A DNA stretch of 64,000 nt from Hydrogenophaga sp. A37 (GTDB lineage Bacteria; Pseudomonadota; Gammaproteobacteria; Burkholderiales; Burkholderiaceae_C): contig NZ_MUNZ01000188.1 in assembly GCF_002001205.1 (NCBI RefSeq), forward strand, positions 121,592 through 185,591, given 5' to 3'. A program made the position numbers and the translations under genes. Positions 9,179-17,602 of the stretch are shown here, piece after piece. Within the stretch, counting starts at the first letter, position 1. Each line of letters starts with the position of its first letter. The notes under the pieces are model-generated. The model made no database searches. It saw only the letters and a list, made by a program, of their open reading frames with translations, and was not told the DNA's origin.

Positions 9179-9787
9179 TCATTCCTTGGTGGGGTTGGGT
9201 TTCAGGGCTTCGCGTTTGGCGTCGAGGGCGGCGCGGCGCTCAAGCAGGGTGCGTTTGAGGGCTTCAGCAACCGCAGTCGCTCGCACCGCTCGCTGTCCCA
9301 TCGACTCCGCATCTGCCTCAATTCCTGCAATGTTTCGCTCGCTGATGGAAGCAAATCGACCACAGGTATCGGCAGCTGCTCGGCCTGCTGCGGCGGCGAT
9401 GTCGGCGCGTTCTGAGTCGCGCAGGCCTGCAGAAGCAGCGCGGCCAGCAACGTCGGTAGCCAGACTGGACAGAATCGTGTTGTAAGCACCTTGCACCTCC
9501 TCATTGACTTGCACCAGGCGGGACAACTCCCGCGCGTTTTCTCGATGAGCCGTTGCCACCGCCTCGGCGACCTCGACCCGGCTCTTGTCCCACTGCGCCT
9601 GCACAGACGACGCGCCGCGCTTCTCAGCGGCATCCACGGCCGTGGAAACCTTGCCGCTGTGCCAGGCCAGCGCTGCGGCGGTGGCAGCGACTCCGACGCC
9701 CAGCCAGATCGCCCAAGACCACGCACCAGCACCGCCCATGAAAGCGCCGCCCAGCCACTTGATCGCCTTCACCGATTTGCTGCTCAT
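9179..9787 (-). CDS. Rz-like inner-membrane spanin (DUF2514-like)
   Basis: A 202-residue protein with one N-terminal membrane segment (about residues 20-42, WAIWLGVGVAATAAALAW) followed by a long charged, Ala-rich coiled coil. This is the i-spanin pattern and resembles DUF2514 family phage proteins. It bridges the periplasm and acts with an outer-membrane lipoprotein to disrupt the outer membrane. The start ATG 9787 overlaps the stop of the transglycosylase gene (ATGA). An Rz1-like gene is embedded in another frame (9202-9504). Confidence 0.75.
   Translation of the reverse strand: MSSKSVKAIKWLGGAFMGGAGAWSWAIWLGVGVAATAAALAWHSGKVSTAVDAAEKRGASSVQAQWDKSRVEVAEAVATAHRENARELSRLVQVNEEVQGAYNTILSSLATDVAGRAASAGLRDSERADIAAAAGRAAADTCGRFASISERNIAGIEADAESMGQRAVRATAVAEALKRTLLERRAALDAKREALKPNPTKE
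9202..9504 (-). CDS. Rz1-like outer-membrane spanin lipoprotein embedded in the Rz-like gene
   Basis: A 100-residue frame lying wholly inside the Rz-like gene in a different reading frame. It begins MRRCKVLTTRFC, has a hydrophobic segment ending in the lipobox LLLQAC, and continues with a short Pro-rich stretch (APTSPPQQ, then LPIPVV). An embedded lipoprotein of this form is the hallmark of o-spanins such as lambda Rz1. The exact start is uncertain, and the C-terminal part is Arg-rich and may be poorly constrained. Confidence 0.6.
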   Translation of the reverse strand: MRRCKVLTTRFCPVWLPTLLAALLLQACATQNAPTSPPQQAEQLPIPVVDLLPSASETLQELRQMRSRWDSERCERLRLLKPSNAPCLSAAPPSTPNAKP

Positions 9788-10470
9788 ACAAGCCCCCGGT
9801 ACTTCGCCATCCGAGCAGCCACGTCCACCGCGTGATGTCGGTTGATCTCGCAGGCCGTGCGCCGCGTGCCCGGGATCACCCGCTTGCCGCGCAGACACAC
9901 CCGATCCACGTGGCCGGCCCAGCGCATCGGGTCACAGCCCGCTGTCATGCCGCAGGCCCGGCGCTCTTTCGCCAGCATTCCCGGTCCGCCGTTGTAGGAG
10001 GCCGAGAGCATCTGCAGGCCGTCCTCGGTTCGTGGCACATGGGCCAGCGCCTGGTGTTCGGCGCGCAGCATCAACAGCATCGCCCGCACCTGGTAGTCGG
10101 GCCGGCTCGCGCAGTTCGCCCAGGTCCACCCGCGCAGCTGCTGCGGATAGGCCCGCACCAGCTCGCCCAGCTTGTCGAAGCGGCCGTAGACCTCGGTCAC
10201 CTGGCCGAGGCCGCAGGCACGCTCCCGGGCCGTCTTGAAGCTGCTGGCCGGGTTCATGCACTTGGCGGGCATCGCAAAACAGCCACTCTCGTGCTCAGCC
10301 AACGCCAGCGGATAGGCCCGATCAGGGATGCCAGGCCAGATCGCGGCCGTCTCCGCGCGGAAGGTGCCCAGGTGGTCGTAGGCCCGGGTCGGGATCGTCG
10401 TGGCCACATTCGCGGCCACCACCAGCGCCGGCACCAAGGCCAGCAGCGCGATGCAGATCAGGCGGCGCAT
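9784..10470 (-). CDS. Lytic transglycosylase endolysin with signal-anchor sequence
   Basis: A 228-residue protein with an N-terminal hydrophobic signal (MRRLICIALLALVPALVVAA). An SLT-type lysozyme fold follows: ALAEHESGC contains the likely catalytic glutamate, and GLGQVTEVYGRF and SASYNGGPG are the downstream SLT motifs. It would cleave peptidoglycan as the phage endolysin, exported by the Sec system or held by a signal anchor. It sits between two small membrane-protein genes (holin candidates) and the spanins, forming a lysis cassette. Confidence 0.8.
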   Translation of the reverse strand: MRRLICIALLALVPALVVAANVATTIPTRAYDHLGTFRAETAAIWPGIPDRAYPLALAEHESGCFAMPAKCMNPASSFKTARERACGLGQVTEVYGRFDKLGELVRAYPQQLRGWTWANCASRPDYQVRAMLLMLRAEHQALAHVPRTEDGLQMLSASYNGGPGMLAKERRACGMTAGCDPMRWAGHVDRVCLRGKRVIPGTRRTACEINRHHAVDVAARMAKYRGLV

Positions 10471-10471
10471 C

Positions 10472-10855
10472 TCAGCCACCCCGCATCGAGCTGACCGCGC
10501 CAGAGATCGCGGGCGCCGTGGCATCCAGGCCCCAGCAGAACACCACGATCAGGATCGCCAAGATCAGCGCGTTGGCGATCAGCGCCAGCCCAGCGGCCAC
10601 GTTGCCCGCCAACACCTGCCGAAACAATTCCCGGTTGTCGGCTTCGATGTAGTCGCGAAACGCCTTGAACGACCACCAGGCAAACAGCAGGCCCATGGTC
10701 TTGGAGCCCAGCGCCTGAATGAACACCGCCAGCGAAGCCCAGGCAGCGTTGGGGAACAGACCCCGCAGCGCGCCCGACTCAGGGTCGGTCAGAACGATCA
10801 GCAAGGGCCAGAGCAGGAACATGCCCAGCATGAAAACGTGACGAAATCGAAGCAT
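10472..10855 (-). CDS. Small membrane protein of the lysis cassette (holin candidate)
   Basis: A 127-residue protein with three hydrophobic segments: FMLGMFLLWPLLIVL near the N-terminus, a weaker one around AAWASLAVFIQAL, and ALIANALILAILIVVFCWG near the C-terminus. It lies directly upstream of the endolysin gene, where holins commonly sit. No family is recognised; the role is from position and topology. Confidence 0.55.
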   Translation of the reverse strand: MLRFRHVFMLGMFLLWPLLIVLTDPESGALRGLFPNAAWASLAVFIQALGSKTMGLLFAWWSFKAFRDYIEADNRELFRQVLAGNVAAGLALIANALILAILIVVFCWGLDATAPAISGAVSSMRGG

Positions 10856-10856
10856 C

Positions 10857-11075
10857 TCAGGCCTCCGGTGTGGTGGGTGCCGCAGGTGCGGCGGTGGTGG
10901 GCACCAAGCGCTTCTGCGCCACATTGCCCGTGATGTAGACGCCGGCAGTGCCCAAGAGCACCGAAGCCGACGCCATGTCGATCTGCTTGCCCAAGGCCAA
11001 CAGCACAGTCACGCAAAGGGTGACCAGCATGCACAGCACGAACTTGCGCCCGCCCACGCGATCCAGCGCCTTCAT
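10857..11075 (-). CDS. Small two-span membrane protein (holin or holin-like)
   Basis: A 72-residue protein with two membrane segments, about FVLCMLVTLCVTVLLALG and ASVLLGTAGVYITGNVA, and a Pro/Ala-rich tail. Size and topology fit class II holins. The start ATG 11075 overlaps the stop of the upstream gene (ATGA). Either this or the next gene (10472-10855) may be the true holin. Confidence 0.55.
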   Translation of the reverse strand: MKALDRVGGRKFVLCMLVTLCVTVLLALGKQIDMASASVLLGTAGVYITGNVAQKRLVPTTAAPAAPTTPEA

Positions 11076-11560
11076 TTGCCTGCCCTCTCTAGCCGGTCGA
11101 GCAGCCGTTGTGCGTACAGAGCGAGCAACATCTCGGCTGTGACCCGACGTGTCGGGTAGCAGCCCGTCAGGGCAAGCCAGCACCACTGGTAGCAATACAG
11201 CAGGTTGTCGAGCCAGTGGCGCAGCACCGGCACCTTGCGGGCCACCTTGACCACCCACTTCAGCGGCGTGAAGTCAAACAACTCGGCAAAGTCATACCCG
11301 GTCCCGCGCGCGATCAGTGCATCGGCCTTGGCCTGCACCTCTGCGTCGCGCTCATCGCCCAGCGGCCACAGCTCCCAGCGCTCTGGTGTGTAGGGCGTCT
11401 TGCAGAAACCGTGGCGCGCCGTGGCGTGGTACAGCTGGTCGCCGATCACGATGCCGGCGTGCGGGAAGTCTGTGACCAACCGTTCCTTGATCACCCAGAT
11501 GAAGAAGTGGTCCAGCCACTTGGCATCGGTGGCTGCGCCGCGTCGAAGAGCGAGGTACAT
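11072..11560 (-). CDS. Phage protein resembling a permuted papain-like (NlpC/P60-type) peptidase
   Basis: A 162-residue protein. The N-terminal DFPHAGIVIGDQLYHAT gives a histidine in a beta-strand context, and a C-terminal LLYCYQWCW supplies candidate cysteines. That His-then-Cys order is seen in circularly permuted NlpC/P60 proteins such as the YiiX class. The match is by motif order only. It sits between tail-fibre and lysis genes, so it could act on cell wall during entry or lysis. Confidence 0.4.
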   Translation of the reverse strand: MYLALRRGAATDAKWLDHFFIWVIKERLVTDFPHAGIVIGDQLYHATARHGFCKTPYTPERWELWPLGDERDAEVQAKADALIARGTGYDFAELFDFTPLKWVVKVARKVPVLRHWLDNLLYCYQWCWLALTGCYPTRRVTAEMLLALYAQRLLDRLERAGK

Positions 11561-11562
11561 GG

Positions 11563-12141
11563 TCAGGCTCCCGGACTGAAGAACTGTGCAGCTCGCGCCT
11601 GCGCACCTTCGAGGCCATAGAACGGCGTGAAGATGTCCAGGAACTCGGCCAGCGCTTTGGCCTTCGCTGCGGTCAGGATCGCTTCAAAGCCAGCGACCTC
11701 GGTGCAAGCAGCGACACGGTCGAGGGTCGCGCGCTCGATGCCGTCGACGGCCGCACCGACCGAGGCGAAGATCAAGCTGTTCGCGATCACCTTGTCCGCA
11801 AGCTGCTCGACCGATTCACCCAGTTCGCGGTTGCGCGCCTCTCGCTCCAGAACAGCGGTGTCAAACGCGGTGGCGGCACCGGCTTTGACCGCCTGGGCAG
11901 AAGCCAGTTGAATCGACCAGCGAGCCGCTTGAAGGTAGTGTTTCGACGATGCAATGCGCTCGCGGATGGTGTTGGCGAACACGGTCGTTCGGCGTTGTGC
12001 CGACGCCCGTTCACGCGCGAGCAGCACAGCAGCCACCGCTGGATCGTTGGCGGGCAACAGATCGGACTCAAGGCCCTCCATCGACACGTCAAACCCGATC
12101 AGTGAGCCATCGGCCCGAAACTTGTAGCCGATGACGCTCAT
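11563..12141 (-). CDS. Tail-fibre-associated protein (assembly or accessory), unknown family
   Basis: A 192-residue, mostly helical, Ala-rich protein with no signal peptide or membrane segment. It overlaps the end of the putative tail-fibre gene by four bases (ATGA) and shares its strand. The usual occupant of this place in P2-type tails is a fibre assembly chaperone, but no motif confirms this. Confidence 0.5.
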   Translation of the reverse strand: MSVIGYKFRADGSLIGFDVSMEGLESDLLPANDPAVAAVLLARERASAQRRTTVFANTIRERIASSKHYLQAARWSIQLASAQAVKAGAATAFDTAVLEREARNRELGESVEQLADKVIANSLIFASVGAAVDGIERATLDRVAACTEVAGFEAILTAAKAKALAEFLDIFTPFYGLEGAQARAAQFFSPGA

Positions 12142-12980
12142 TGCAGGTACTCCATGTGAAGTGAACTGTTGTTGCCTGCGCTGGCGATCATGCTGGAGCT
12201 GGCGATGCCAACGAGCGTGTAGACGTCGCCGGCCAGGGCATCGGTGCGCGCGAGCGGGCGTGCCTGCGAGTACTGCGTGCCCGTGGTGGTCATGTACTCC
12301 GCGAACGAGTCAAGAATCGTCGTCGTCACGGCGGCCCGCGTGCGCTGCACGTAGGCGGACATCGCGATGAAGGCGTTCAAGTTGTTCGTGGCAGACAAAA
12401 TGCCCCGGATGTAGATCGATCCGTCCCGATGGGCAGTCAACGTTGTGATGTTTTTCGCCACCCCACCTGTGAGGGCGCTTGATGCGACACCACTGAATGT
12501 GGTGTAGCGATTCGCGACCACCTTCCACACGTCGCCCAGCCACATCCAATACTCGTTGTAGGGAGCAACCGACTTCCAGATCGTGTACGGGCTCGCGTCC
12601 GAGGGCGCAGCAGCTGGCCCGGTTGCAGCACAAGTCGCCGGGCTCAGCAATGCGCTGCGCAGGTACGCGGCCAGCTCGGTCGCGCTGTAAGCCCACCGCT
12701 CCCATTTCGTGATGTCGGTACCTGGTGCCACGTTGTTCGCGACAATCGCGCGCCACGACACTCCGCCGTGCATCACGCAGGCTTTCGCCGGGTAGCCAAA
12801 GGCAGCGGCCAGGTCGGCGCTCCATTCCGTCACGTTGCGCAGCCGCTGATACAGCGAGCGCTTCGCCAGTGGAAGCCCCATCAGGTTGACCGGCCCTTCA
12901 GTGCCTCCCAGCACCGGGTCAGTGACAGCAACTTGGTAGACGCCGGACGGCCACATGTCCGTTTCGAGGTGATAGGCCAT
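12138..12980 (-). CDS. Putative tail fibre / receptor-binding protein
   Basis: A 280-residue protein following tail gene I, the position of the fibre gene H in P2-type phages. It begins MAYHLETDMWPSGVYQV and is rich in Thr, Ser and aromatic residues with alternating beta-type stretches. It is shorter than classical fibres, so it may be a distal tip or a short fibre. I chose ATG 12980; upstream in-frame codons belong to the end of gene I. Function is from position. Confidence 0.55.
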   Translation of the reverse strand: MAYHLETDMWPSGVYQVAVTDPVLGGTEGPVNLMGLPLAKRSLYQRLRNVTEWSADLAAAFGYPAKACVMHGGVSWRAIVANNVAPGTDITKWERWAYSATELAAYLRSALLSPATCAATGPAAAPSDASPYTIWKSVAPYNEYWMWLGDVWKVVANRYTTFSGVASSALTGGVAKNITTLTAHRDGSIYIRGILSATNNLNAFIAMSAYVQRTRAAVTTTILDSFAEYMTTTGTQYSQARPLARTDALAGDVYTLVGIASSSMIASAGNNSSLHMEYLQ

Positions 12981-12982
12981 GT

Positions 12983-13582
12983 TCAGTAGGCTCCGTAGTT
13001 GTAGGTGCCGTCGTAGTTCGCGAAGGCGTTGTAGATGAGCTGGTTGCCCGTGGTGCGGATCTCCCAGAGGTGATCGCGGGCCGGTGCCCACTTCGCCAGC
13101 AGCGCGCGGATCCGCGCCGCCATGTGCGTGGTGAGCAGTGCGTCAACGGTCACCCGGTACACCGCCCAGTCCCGCCACCGGCCGTCGTAGACCGGGAAGC
13201 CGTCATAGGTCCAGGTGCCGTCGTAGGCCTTACCGCCTCGGCCTTCGTCAATCACGACCTCGCCCAGACCCAGCAGCCGGAAAATCTCGCGGATGCTGTG
13301 CGGCGTGCCCTTGAGCCGCTTGATCGCGATCACGTTCGCCAGGTAAGCGCGCTGCTCGACCGGGTCACCGTTGCACAGCTCCCAGCCCAGATCGCCAAAG
13401 CAGTTCAGCTGCTCAGCCAGGTGCGGCAGTGCGCTGGCCTCCACCGTCGAAAAGTCGTAGATCACGACCTTCTCCACTGGCAGCAGGCTGGTCTGCGCGT
13501 TCAGCGCCTCCAGCGTGCGGAAGTGGGCATCGCGCCGCATCGGCGGCACCAGCAGGCTCGGGTTGACGAAACGCGGGTCCAT
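12983..13582 (-). CDS. I: Tail protein I (P2 gpI-like baseplate protein)
   Basis: A 199-residue protein with the gpI pattern: LPHLAEQLNCFGDLGWELCNGDPVEQRAYL followed by a helical segment, then a Tyr/Asp/Gly-rich C-terminal part with the repeated YDGTW, YDGFPVYDG and YDGTYNYGAY. The gpI family links the baseplate J wedge to the fibre. It lies between gene J and the fibre gene, in P2 order. Confidence 0.8.
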   Translation of the reverse strand: MDPRFVNPSLLVPPMRRDAHFRTLEALNAQTSLLPVEKVVIYDFSTVEASALPHLAEQLNCFGDLGWELCNGDPVEQRAYLANVIAIKRLKGTPHSIREIFRLLGLGEVVIDEGRGGKAYDGTWTYDGFPVYDGRWRDWAVYRVTVDALLTTHMAARIRALLAKWAPARDHLWEIRTTGNQLIYNAFANYDGTYNYGAY

Positions 13583-13583
13583 G

Positions 13584-14720
13584 TCAGCCTTCCGCGTCGC
13601 CGACCACGGTGACCGTCAGCGCGGTCACCTGCGGCCATTCGTTCGGCGCCAGCACCATCACGTCGGCAGGCAGCACCACGTTGACGCGGTACACCCCGTA
13701 GACGTCGAGCGCGCTCTTGATCTGGCTGGGCACCACGTCCACGCCCATGCGCGCCTGGATGCGCTGCACGTAGGCCGTTGCCGCCTTCTGGGCGGCCGCC
13801 TGTGCGGTGGTCGCGTCTGCCCCGGTGTAGAGGGTCAGCTGAATGGTCAAGGCCAGCGGCCGAACCACGGGCGCCACCGCTACAACGGTGTCGCACAGCG
13901 GCCGGCGCGTCTCGCCGTTGCATGCGGCCAGCACCTGGGCCAGCACAGCCAGGCTTGGCAACCCATCGGACATCAGCGGGTGGATGTGCACCAGGCCGGG
14001 CTCCGGGCTCGTGATCGCCACGTCCGTGATACCGGCGTTCGCGCCCAGGGCGAAGAAGGTGTAGGCCTCGCGCGAGCCGCAGTTGCTGAACTGCTCGGGT
14101 GCCAGCACGATGCGGCGCCGAAGGTGATCGTCGTCTTCGGCGTCAGCGCCCGCGCTGCTCGTCGTGGTGTTCGCCACCGCAGACACCTGCAGGCCGGGTG
14201 GCTGGCCGCTGTACAGCCGGGCGATCTGCCCCGCAACAAAGCCATTGCCCAGGGCACCCAGCGTGGTGCACACCGCCCGCGCGCTGACCTCTGCGGCACC
14301 AGCCGGCACCAACACATCAACGGCGGTCGAAAACACCAGCGGAACGCCGCTCGACGAGGTGCTGACCAGCGTGCCGGCCGGCAGCAGCGTGCCCACCACT
14401 GGCACCGGGTCGAACACGAAGCGCATGGTGCATTCGGCGGGCGCTGGGTCCAGCCGTGCCACGCCGATGTTCTCGCCCAGCAGGTCCAGAATCACGCCGC
14501 GCGAGTAGCGCACCAGGTTGAGCTTTGCCGCGTCCTGGATCGCCTCGCGCATCAGCTTGTCGCGGTAGGCCACCACGTTGACCATCAGCCGCTCGGCCTG
14601 CGCCGGGTACAGGGTGAGCCCGGTCAGCTCCTCGTACATGCGCACCAGGTCGCGCGTGATCGCCTCGGCGTCACGGTCCACAAAGCTCGGCTCTGCCAGG
14701 GTGCGGTCCAGAAGTGTCAT
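13584..14720 (-). CDS. J: Baseplate assembly protein J
   Basis: A 378-residue protein of the Baseplate_J family, the main wedge protein of contractile tails. It has the helical N-terminal region (ERLMVNVVAYRDKLMREAIQ), a beta-rich middle with LPAGTLVSTSSSGVPLVF, and EDDDHLRRRIVLAPEQFS. It overlaps the W gene by four bases (ATGA) and is followed immediately by gene I. Confidence 0.88.
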   Translation of the reverse strand: MTLLDRTLAEPSFVDRDAEAITRDLVRMYEELTGLTLYPAQAERLMVNVVAYRDKLMREAIQDAAKLNLVRYSRGVILDLLGENIGVARLDPAPAECTMRFVFDPVPVVGTLLPAGTLVSTSSSGVPLVFSTAVDVLVPAGAAEVSARAVCTTLGALGNGFVAGQIARLYSGQPPGLQVSAVANTTTSSAGADAEDDDHLRRRIVLAPEQFSNCGSREAYTFFALGANAGITDVAITSPEPGLVHIHPLMSDGLPSLAVLAQVLAACNGETRRPLCDTVVAVAPVVRPLALTIQLTLYTGADATTAQAAAQKAATAYVQRIQARMGVDVVPSQIKSALDVYGVYRVNVVLPADVMVLAPNEWPQVTALTVTVVGDAEG

Positions 14721-15178
14721 TGCGTGATCACTCCCAGCGAAGCCAGCAGATCGTCCAGCCGCACGTTGCTGCTGAAAATCTGCTCGGCCACACCGTCAGC
14801 AAACTTCCACTCGACCAGAAGGTCTTTCGAAGCGTAGTTGTTGTCGTCGCGCTGAGTCAGCACCACGCGCACCAGCTCGATGCGGATCACCCAGCGTTCG
14901 ATGGCGCTGACCACCGCGCGCACGATGTGCGGCCGGGCGTAGTTGATTGGGCTGTCGATCCACTGCCACCATTCGCAACCGAAATCGGGCCGGTGAATGT
15001 CCGCGCCCAAGGGCGTGTAGAGCACCAGGAGCACTTCCTGGTGAATATCGTCAACGTCGGTGGCGAGTCGGGCCGCGCGGTCGTTCAGCAGACCGTCTGC
15101 GCGGTCGCTGGCGAGGCTCAGCGCAACCTGCGCAAAGCCGGTGCCAACGTCGGAAATGGTGCTGGGAACGAGGGGCAT
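14717..15178 (-). CDS. W: Baseplate protein W (gp25-like)
   Basis: A 153-residue gpW/gp25-like baseplate wedge protein. It carries the conserved VLLVLYTPLGADIHRPDFG, IDSPINYARPHI and AIERWVIRIELV segments. It is the first gene after the late motif at 15211-15230. A palindrome GGGCAG-T-CTGCCC (15181-15193) lies immediately before its start codon, and no strong ribosome binding site is visible, so translation initiation may be unusual. Confidence 0.85.
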   Translation of the reverse strand: MPLVPSTISDVGTGFAQVALSLASDRADGLLNDRAARLATDVDDIHQEVLLVLYTPLGADIHRPDFGCEWWQWIDSPINYARPHIVRAVVSAIERWVIRIELVRVVLTQRDDNNYASKDLLVEWKFADGVAEQIFSSNVRLDDLLASLGVITQ

Positions 15179-15210
15179 GTGGGCAGTCTGCCCAGCGCCC
15201 TCGAATCACG

Positions 15211-15230
15211 ACATTAAAACGGTTTATTGA
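15211..15230 (-). promoter_or_regulatory. Late promoter motif, copy 1 (W-J-I-fibre-lysis operon)
   Basis: On the minus strand the core reads CAATAAACCGTTTTAATG, 33 bases before the start of gene W. The same 20 bases occur identically at 23428-23447 and 27574-27593, and a one-mismatch core occurs at 40524-40540 on the plus strand. TTTAAT inside it could serve as a -10 element; no -35 hexamer is seen, as expected for an activator-dependent promoter. Confidence 0.75.
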
Positions 15231-15240
15231 TCGCCGAACG

Positions 15241-15795
15241 TCAGGCCACAGGGGGCGTAACAGGCGCTCCAGGCACTGGATAGATGATGTTGTGGACGTG
15301 GTTCTTGAGGCTGATACCGCCACCGATGGCGTCTTCGTCCGCCGTCATCGTGCCATCCACCTGCACATCGCCAGTGCAGTGCACCAGCGGCGTGTCCAGG
15401 ATCACTTTCGTCGGTGCGATCACCGTGGCAATGCCGGTGGACCGGTTGTATTTCACCCAGCCGCCGTCCTTGAACTTGATGCCGCGCTCGTCTTTGTCCG
15501 TCACGGGCGGCTCGTCCACCTCGCTGTAGATCGCGCCCAGGATGCAGCCATCTTCCAGGCGGTCGTCCATCAAGCACTTGACCATGCTGCCCACGTCAAG
15601 CGTGCCGTATTCCTTGTCGTCCTGGGTGTTCATCCACACCTGCGGAATCCACTTGCTCAGCATGTCGCCCAGATCCGGGAATCGCACGATGGCCCAGCCC
15701 ACCTTCGACTCCTCGACGATGCCGACCTTGAACGACACCAGGCCGGTGTTCTTGCCCGACTGCCTGTCCAGGCTGGTGGAACTTTCAGAGCTCAT
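15241..15795 (-). CDS. V: Baseplate spike protein V
   Basis: A 184-residue gpV-like baseplate spike with an OB-fold N-terminal half (VGWAIVRFPDLGDMLSKWIPQV). A beta-helical C-terminal half follows (GGWVKYNRSTGIATVIAP, LKNHVHN), whose histidine pair could hold a metal ion at the tip. I chose ATG 15795, with GGAGGG seven bases upstream. It overlaps the D gene stop (ATGA). As the last gene of its operon it is followed by the next late motif. Confidence 0.85.
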   Translation of the reverse strand: MSSESSTSLDRQSGKNTGLVSFKVGIVEESKVGWAIVRFPDLGDMLSKWIPQVWMNTQDDKEYGTLDVGSMVKCLMDDRLEDGCILGAIYSEVDEPPVTDKDERGIKFKDGGWVKYNRSTGIATVIAPTKVILDTPLVHCTGDVQVDGTMTADEDAIGGGISLKNHVHNIIYPVPGAPVTPPVA

Positions 15796-16808
15796 TTGCG
15801 CACCCTCCGGCACTCGATTCTTGTGGTGTAGCCCTGGCCCCGGCCATAGGTGTGTGTGCTCTGCTTGATCTGGTATTTGCCGTCGAAGGCGCCCCAGCCC
15901 TCCAGCTCGATGTTGACCCCCGCCACCAGGTCAACCTCACCCATCATCGTGCTCGTCGCCGAGGTCTGGTCTTCGTTCGCCCGCTCCAGCGCGGCGTCTG
16001 CCTTGAGCTGGGCCTGGGCCGGGTTCTCCGCGCGGATGTTGATCTTGCGGGCGTCGCGGCTGTGGCGCCTGATCTTGCTCTCGCTGTCCTGCGCCTCGCC
16101 GGTGTACGTCTCTTTGGTCACCGGGTCGTGGTAGGTCACGGCCGCGCTCTCCACCACGTGCGTGATCTTGTCGCGGAAGGTGAACCGATAGCCCTCAGAG
16201 CGCCGCAGCGTGCGCACAGCGCCCTGGGCCTTCAGCTCGCTGCGTTTGTACATGCAGAGCTTCTTGCCGCGCACTGTGAAGGCGTAGCCGTATTCGTCAG
16301 CCAGGCGCCTCAGAAACGGCAGGTCGCGCTCTTGCGCTTGTGTCACGCGGATCAGTTGCACTTCGCCGATGTCGCCCTCCAGCTCCAGCCCGTTGCGCTT
16401 CGCCACCTGGCCCGCCACGTCCGCCAGCGTCGTCTCGTCGTAGGCCACCGCGCTCGCTGTGCGCAGCTTGTGCTCGGTGCCCGCCGCCAGCGCCTTGATC
16501 GAAAACACGTCCGGGTCGGTATCCAGCTCCGTCTCGTCGATCTGGAAGTCACCGCAGGGCAACCACTGGCCGCGCTTGTATCCCTTGGCATACCCAATGC
16601 TCGCCACCAGCGCATCGCCGTGCTCGGGATACCAAGGCCCTTGCCACTTGCGGTCCACATCCTCCAGCTTCACCTCCAGCGTGTCGCTCTCGCCCTCCAG
16701 GTAGTCGGTGTAGGTGAGCGAAAGCAGGTGGTCCTGGACGTACTCCGTCACGTTGCGACCGGCAACCACCAGCACCACGGCCGGCTCAAGAACTTCGACG
16801 TTTGCCAT
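15792..16808 (-). CDS. D: Tail protein D (P2 gpD / late control family, baseplate hub)
   Basis: A 338-residue protein of the Phage_GPD family. It has the LEGESDTLEVKLEDVDRKWQ segment, ERDLPFLRRLADEYGYAFTV and a C-terminal KYQIKQSTHTYGRGQGYTT. It forms the baseplate hub that carries spike V. Length and position (after X, before V) match P2-type tail operons. Confidence 0.88.
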   Translation of the reverse strand: MANVEVLEPAVVLVVAGRNVTEYVQDHLLSLTYTDYLEGESDTLEVKLEDVDRKWQGPWYPEHGDALVASIGYAKGYKRGQWLPCGDFQIDETELDTDPDVFSIKALAAGTEHKLRTASAVAYDETTLADVAGQVAKRNGLELEGDIGEVQLIRVTQAQERDLPFLRRLADEYGYAFTVRGKKLCMYKRSELKAQGAVRTLRRSEGYRFTFRDKITHVVESAAVTYHDPVTKETYTGEAQDSESKIRRHSRDARKINIRAENPAQAQLKADAALERANEDQTSATSTMMGEVDLVAGVNIELEGWGAFDGKYQIKQSTHTYGRGQGYTTRIECRRVRK

Positions 16809-16825
16809 GTGAAAACCCTTTGCGC

Positions 16826-17056
16826 TCAGCGCTTCCAGGGCGGCAGGTTGCTGGTGTCGCGCTGCGCTGCCTGCTCAGCGACGGTCAGCAGCGGCACCAG
16901 CACGGTCTCGCCGGCCGGCAGCAGCGGCACGATGTTGATTGCTGGGTTGGCCTCAACCAGGCGGCCGTAGGCAAACGGGTTGCCGTAGTAGCGCCAGGCC
17001 AGCGTGTCCCACCGCTCGCCCGCCACCACCGTGTGTTTCAGTGCCTTGATCTTCAT
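16826..17056 (-). CDS. X: Tail protein X (LysM-like)
   Basis: A 76-residue protein with a LysM-like fold: GERWDTLAWRYYGNPFAYGRLVEANP. In P2-type phages gpX lies between U and D and is thought to act in tail assembly or bind peptidoglycan. Order U-X-D is kept here. Confidence 0.88.
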   Translation of the reverse strand: MKIKALKHTVVAGERWDTLAWRYYGNPFAYGRLVEANPAINIVPLLPAGETVLVPLLTVAEQAAQRDTSNLPPWKR

Positions 17057-17059
17057 GCG

Positions 17060-17602
17060 TCAGATCCCGATGGAGAAGCCGGCACGGACGGCGGGCAGCT
17101 CGGCGTCGCGCTCCGGCGCTGCCTCGGTCGCCGTGCCATTCGGCCCCACCTCGGCGCCGCTTGAGCCCACCCGCATCGCCGCCACCGGCGTGCCGCTCGC
17201 GGCCACCTCGGTGCTCAGCCCGTCCTCGGTGTATTCCCGCAGGCTCAGCGACACCTCGGCCACGATCACCGTGCCGTCACGCATCAGCTGCTGCGAGCGC
17301 TGTTCAACCGCTGTCAGCACAAACAGGCCCACGATATGCCCGTTCGTGAAATAGAGCTGCATCGCCTCATGTTTGCGCTGAGCCGCCCGCAGCTTCGCCA
17401 GCTCCACTTCGGGTGTACAGAACTGGGCGTGCAGCTGCGCGACCAACTGCCCCTCATCCAGCTTGTCGCCCACCCACTGCAAACGCGGCTTCTGGCCCAC
17501 CTTCGCGTGCTCGGCAAAGTCCGCCTGAATCGTCACGTCGAACTGCGTCATGTCGGTGATCGACAGTGGGATATCACCCAGGTAGGCGATTGGCTGGCCC
17601 AT
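17060..17602 (-). CDS. U: Tail protein U
   Basis: A 180-residue gpU-family tail terminator or completion protein. The C-terminal ~50 residues (GTPVAAMRVGSSG to the end) are a low-complexity extension beyond the typical ~130-residue core. Core features are PRLQWVGDKLDE and SLSLREYTED. Its start overlaps the tape-measure stop by one base. Confidence 0.82.
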   Translation of the reverse strand: MGQPIAYLGDIPLSITDMTQFDVTIQADFAEHAKVGQKPRLQWVGDKLDEGQLVAQLHAQFCTPEVELAKLRAAQRKHEAMQLYFTNGHIVGLFVLTAVEQRSQQLMRDGTVIVAEVSLSLREYTEDGLSTEVAASGTPVAAMRVGSSGAEVGPNGTATEAAPERDAELPAVRAGFSIGI

